DNA from: Amoebophrya sp. A120
Taxonomy: Eukaryota; Sar; Dinophyceae; Syndiniales; Amoebophryaceae
Length of the DNA stretch: 64,000 bases
NCBI GenBank assembly: GCA_905178155.1
Contig: CAJINV010000014.1
Coordinates: 1,567,984-1,631,983, forward strand
Direction of reading: 5' to 3'
Position numbers and translations under genes: made by a program. Positions 60,905 through 64,000 of the stretch are shown one piece after another (position 1 is the first letter of the stretch; each line of letters opens with the position of its first letter). A model generated the notes under the pieces. The model searched no databases, was not told the DNA's origin, and saw only the letters and a list, made by a program, of their open reading frames with translations.

Positions 60905-61440
60905 CTTCCGAAATAGTGTCGGAGTTGTTCTTTGTTTCGGGGAGAGTGCAAGACTGCTCTCTAGCAGCCAGCAAAGCGAAGAAACAAAACACACCCACGA
61001 CCCGTCAGACTTTCTTTTTCAGTATGATTTTGTTGGGGTCCAGCACCAGCACTCCGCTGGTGCCGCAGCATCGGTCTATGATTACAAACACAACCAATTT
61101 CATTGGGGTCCATTCCATCGTCCCCAGCTCGGGAGCTCGTGCTTTTCACAATTAGAAAAGTTGATCGCCCCGCCTTGATGTTTGCCGGGAAGTGAGTTGC
61201 ATGCCGTCCCGACGTCCATGCTGCGTCCTCAGTAGTGAGATCGTCGGTCTCCTTTGGTGAATAAAATATCGCACTTTTAGTCGAAATTATCAATCCACGC
61301 TGACAGACATTCTCCCTTCCTGTCGCCAAAACAAAACTAGTAGAGCAACGCACGCTCCTCGGTGCGTCGTGAAGGTGGTAGATTTCTGATGGGCGGGTGT
61401 TTAGTAAGTACTTATTCGGCTTGTCCAGCATGATCGATGA
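60905..61440 (+). repeat. Dispersed duplication, copy 2
   Basis: Partner of 54365-54890. It includes an ORF from ATG 60882 (MSNKMKITFRNSVGVVLCFG) that the other copy does not preserve, so I do not call it a gene. Confidence 0.85.
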
Positions 61441-62853
61441 TCATCTGTTTTTTTTTTCATCGAGGAGGATGAAGATGTGCGCTTTCTAGTGTCCGTGGAC
61501 GAGAAGACTCGAGAACTATGGCTCTACACCGAGAGGACTACCTATTCAAATATAGTACTATAAGAGTTGTAGTAGAGGTACTTAGCCGTTGCTGGGGTGA
61601 GGGTTCTTTTCTTCGGCGAGGAAAAGTTTCTGCGTTGTCTCCGACAACACGAGCGACGACCTTCACCTAGAAGTGGGCTGCGCAGGAGGGCTACAAGGAG
61701 TTGCGACGAGGAGGAGAATCTAAATCCGAATCATGTTGACGAAAGTGTCTGCTGGTGCTGCAGATAGTACCATAGCACTCCCACTTCTAGTGGCACTTAG
61801 CGACACTTTTCTGATGAAAATCAAAATGCGCCGTATTAAGATTAACTCAGTACGCAGGCATCAGGTGCAAGCGATATGATCTTACCAAGTGGCAGTGGTG
61901 GCACATGATTTTTAAAAATACTATGTTATGAAGGGACAAAATATAGAAACCTGGACATCAGAAAGTGCTAAGTTGGCGATTATGCAAAGGTATTCGGTGT
62001 ACGAATTTTGGAACTCCGTTGTATGAATTTTGGAAATCCGAAGTACCGAATTCAAAAAAAAAAATACCGAATTCAAAAAACATCACCATGACTCTCGCAA
62101 AAACCGAAGATGATTTTTGATGAACTCGAAGGTGATTTTTGATGAACTTGGTCATGATTATTTTGATGAACCCTAAAACCTAAAGTCATGATCCACCTTC
62201 CGAAAGCCATGATCCACCTTCCTGAAAGCGCCCTACGACATATCACCGATCACTTGAGTTCCAAAATTAGTACATCTGAATTCTTTGCACCGATACATAC
62301 CTTGGTGACCGACAACGACCTTTCTTCTCACCACGACCGACGACGCAAATTCCGCGGAATTGGTCAAATCTGACCAATTTGAATAGTTGTGGTTTAAAGC
62401 AAAACCACAACTATTCGCATTTTTGATCCTCTTTTACATTTTCAACTACCAACAGTACCAGTGGCAGTGACACCTTAAAACCAAAATAACAAGAGAAACC
62501 AAATCAAGATGTAGCGGTCGCCCGTACTCAACTCCCACGCTAAGGTTGAAGCGCGTTCGCATTGTGTGGACATGATTAGACGACGAAGGCAGACAGCAAA
62601 AATCGGCGCGGGGCTACTGCTACAGGTTATGCGTTTGCTCTTTTTTACTTTTGTTTTCCTTCTCCATTCCCATCTGCTTTTGCATTTGCAAACACAGCTA
62701 TTAATATTGTGATACTTTTGATATTGCAATTGCATTTGCAACTGAATTTGAAATTGATGAGAGCACCATCTCCGCCTCGCTGCAAAGTTTTTTTTGTACT
62801 GATCAAGATCATCGGGATCGACTACTGCTACTACTACTTCTTCATGCCTCAAT
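61441..62853 (+). other. Intergenic, no supported gene
   Basis: AT-rich sequence with small local repeats (GGTGATTTTTGATGAAC near 62110 and 62130; an AACCACAACTATTCG palindrome near 62380-62420). No gene recognised. Confidence 0.45.
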
Positions 62854-62924
62854 ATGTTGATCAAAACGAAGCTCATGACTTATGACCAACGCAATCAGGT
62901 ACTCCTGCATGGCGCGCGTTCTGG

Positions 62925-63110
62925 ATGGTGCAGCTGGTGTTGGTCGTGGTGTACTTGGGCCAAATCTTCGGCGCAGTTGAACTATCTCGATGGCATGACT
63001 CGCTTCCGCTGGGATGTTGCCACGGTGTTTGCGCGTTTACTTTTCAGATGTCGGGAAGTGAGGTGGATGATGATGTAGATGAGGCGTTGTTGTCTTTAGC
63101 ACAACCTTGA
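62925..63110 (+). CDS. Small putative membrane/secreted ORF
   Basis: MVQLVLVVVYLGQIFGAVEL forms a signal-like hydrophobic start. It is followed by a short part with CCHGVC and an acidic end (SGSEVDDDVDEALLSLAQP). A possible acceptor (CAATCAG, 62891-62897) lies upstream, so it could be a 3' exon. No homology recognised. Confidence 0.3.
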   Translation: MVQLVLVVVYLGQIFGAVELSRWHDSLPLGCCHGVCAFTFQMSGSEVDDDVDEALLSLAQP

Positions 63111-63549
63111 CGCCAAGAGTTTTTTGTTTGATGTGAGTGAGAGCACCGCCACACACTGCGACGTGGTGGTGATAGATTGCAGCGCGTGCGCGACGGCTAC
63201 CACTATATTTATTAGACTTTGAGCGCTAGCATGATCCTCTCCCTTAGACCATGGGCCCGTGAGGTATTGCTAGCGTGGTCGCGTTTATCGGTTTTTATTT
63301 GATCTCGATTTGCGTCATAGTCTTGGAGCTGTGCTGGTGTGGCTGGGGCGAGAGAGGATTTTTTGAGTGAGAGTCTGAGTCAGCGTCTACGTGTACGTCG
63401 AGCAGCATGATATTATTTCCCGTAAGCACAGCCGGAAGATGTTGTGCCGAGAGAACAGAGGATGAGGGAAGAGTCACACTGGCCTCGCACGTGTTGGCTA
63501 ATGTCGCGCGAGCTGCCGCTGCAGAGCGCAGCAGAAGAGAGCAGTAAAA

Positions 63550-63777
63550 TCAACACAGCCAAGGAGTTGCTGGCGTCAGCTTTATGAGCGGGTAGTTTTT
63601 TAGTTGCGGCTGGTGATGTAGATTTTGGATCTTATGACGATGAGCGTGTTGCTGTGTTTGAGTGTGAGAGGAACGTGAAGATTGAGAGGTTATGCTGCCC
63701 TCAGCTGGACGCTTCGTCTCGTCAGTACTCGGCGTCTTTTCGTCGTCTACGTTTAGGCTTATGATGAACATGAGCAT
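63550..63777 (-). CDS. Putative secreted small protein
   Basis: On the minus strand ATG 63777 gives MLMFIISLNVDDEKTPSTDE, a short hydrophobic leader, then a Ser/Gln/His-rich part (SHTQTQQHAHRHK) and a stop near 63550. A further minus-strand ORF (63477-63295, TLPSSSVLSAQHLPAV) could be a second exon. Unproven. Confidence 0.3.
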   Translation of the reverse strand: MLMFIISLNVDDEKTPSTDETKRPAEGSITSQSSRSSHTQTQQHAHRHKIQNLHHQPQLKNYPLIKLTPATPWLC

Positions 63778-63843
63778 CAACACCAAGACCAATAGCGAGA
63801 ACTAAACGTAAAAGAATAAGCGTCAATATGTAAACGCACTACC

Positions 63844-64000
63844 ATGCCGCCCAAGAAAAAAGTCAAGCCGCCGGAGCGGCTTCTCCCTCCTGATTCTCCG
63901 AGTGCAGAAGAGGGCAACTTCCACAACGACATGGAGGAGCAGCAAAACCAAGGCGGAACTCAAATGCGAAACAACAACATCAACAACATGAGTCTGAACC
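63844..64000 (+). CDS. Start of a hypothetical gene running off the window
   Basis: ATG 63844 opens MPPKKKVKPPERLLPPDSPS, then EEGNFHNDMEEQQNQGGTQM and an Asn-rich run to the window end with no stop. The basic start and Asn/Gln-rich composition resemble the other long low-complexity genes here. The PKKKVK stretch resembles a nuclear localisation signal. Confidence 0.45.
   Translation, partial: MPPKKKVKPPERLLPPDSPSAEEGNFHNDMEEQQNQGGTQMRNNNINNMSLN

Noticed and set aside
60882-61178. 98-codon ORF with hydrophobic start
   Set aside because: It lies in a dispersed duplication whose other copy (54365) has no matching ORF.
1-64000. Bacterial interpretation (operons, Shine-Dalgarno sites, tRNAs)
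   Set aside because: Split genes, introns, a copia element and long low-complexity proteins exclude it. No tRNA or rRNA gene was recognised.

Overview
The window is eukaryotic nuclear DNA. Genes are long, discontinuous and intron-rich. Their proteins are low-complexity (Ser/Thr/Ala/Gln/Pro-rich) with signal peptides, coiled coils and membrane segments. There are no operons or ribosome-binding sites. Most introns are short insertions with terminal inverted repeats (TIRs) and target-site duplications (TSDs), i.e. introner-like elements, and many have non-GT-AG ends. Invasive intronic elements combined with non-canonical splicing are known from parasitic dinoflagellates of the Amoebophrya/Syndiniales type, so I infer an alveolate of that kind. 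No single-copy marker was available to prove it.

Layout: 281-1375 is the 3' part of a hypothetical gene. 1458-3472 may hold a minus-strand gene. 3711-11002 is a large SR/Ser-rich coiled-coil protein. 12107-15258 is a pentameric (Cys-loop-type) ligand-gated channel split by five introners. 15814-16406 is an intergenic TIR element. 16717-18201 is a Sir2-like protein. 18500-22770 is a metallophosphoesterase interrupted by a 2.4-kb giant hairpin intron. 23477-29903 is an intact Ty1/copia retrotransposon with matching LTRs and a 5-bp TSD. 30751-33465 is a single-pass membrane protein with a coiled coil. 34999-44450 is a long proline/glutamine-rich protein with a charged coiled-coil tail and about 14 introns. 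45683-53837 is a second long low-complexity gene with about 16 introns. 55736-58122 is a secreted protein of unknown family. 58150-60112 is an SR-repeat protein with a duplicated exon-introner unit. 62.9-64.0 kb holds small putative secreted ORFs and the start of a further gene.

The main discovery is the introner system. At least seven TIR families (called A to G here) hit seven or more unrelated genes. They run from about 110 bp to 1.35 kb, plus a 2.4-kb giant, usually with 5-bp TSDs. Removing the element plus one TSD copy restores the reading frame at nearly every site tested. Element ends are generally TAT...ATA, so the splice dinucleotides are partly supplied by the target-site base. GT-AG therefore arises only when the TSD has G in the right places, and the other copies must use non-canonical boundaries. 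All families share internal TGCATNACAAA-type words, which suggests one mobilising machinery. No transposase for them was seen in the window.
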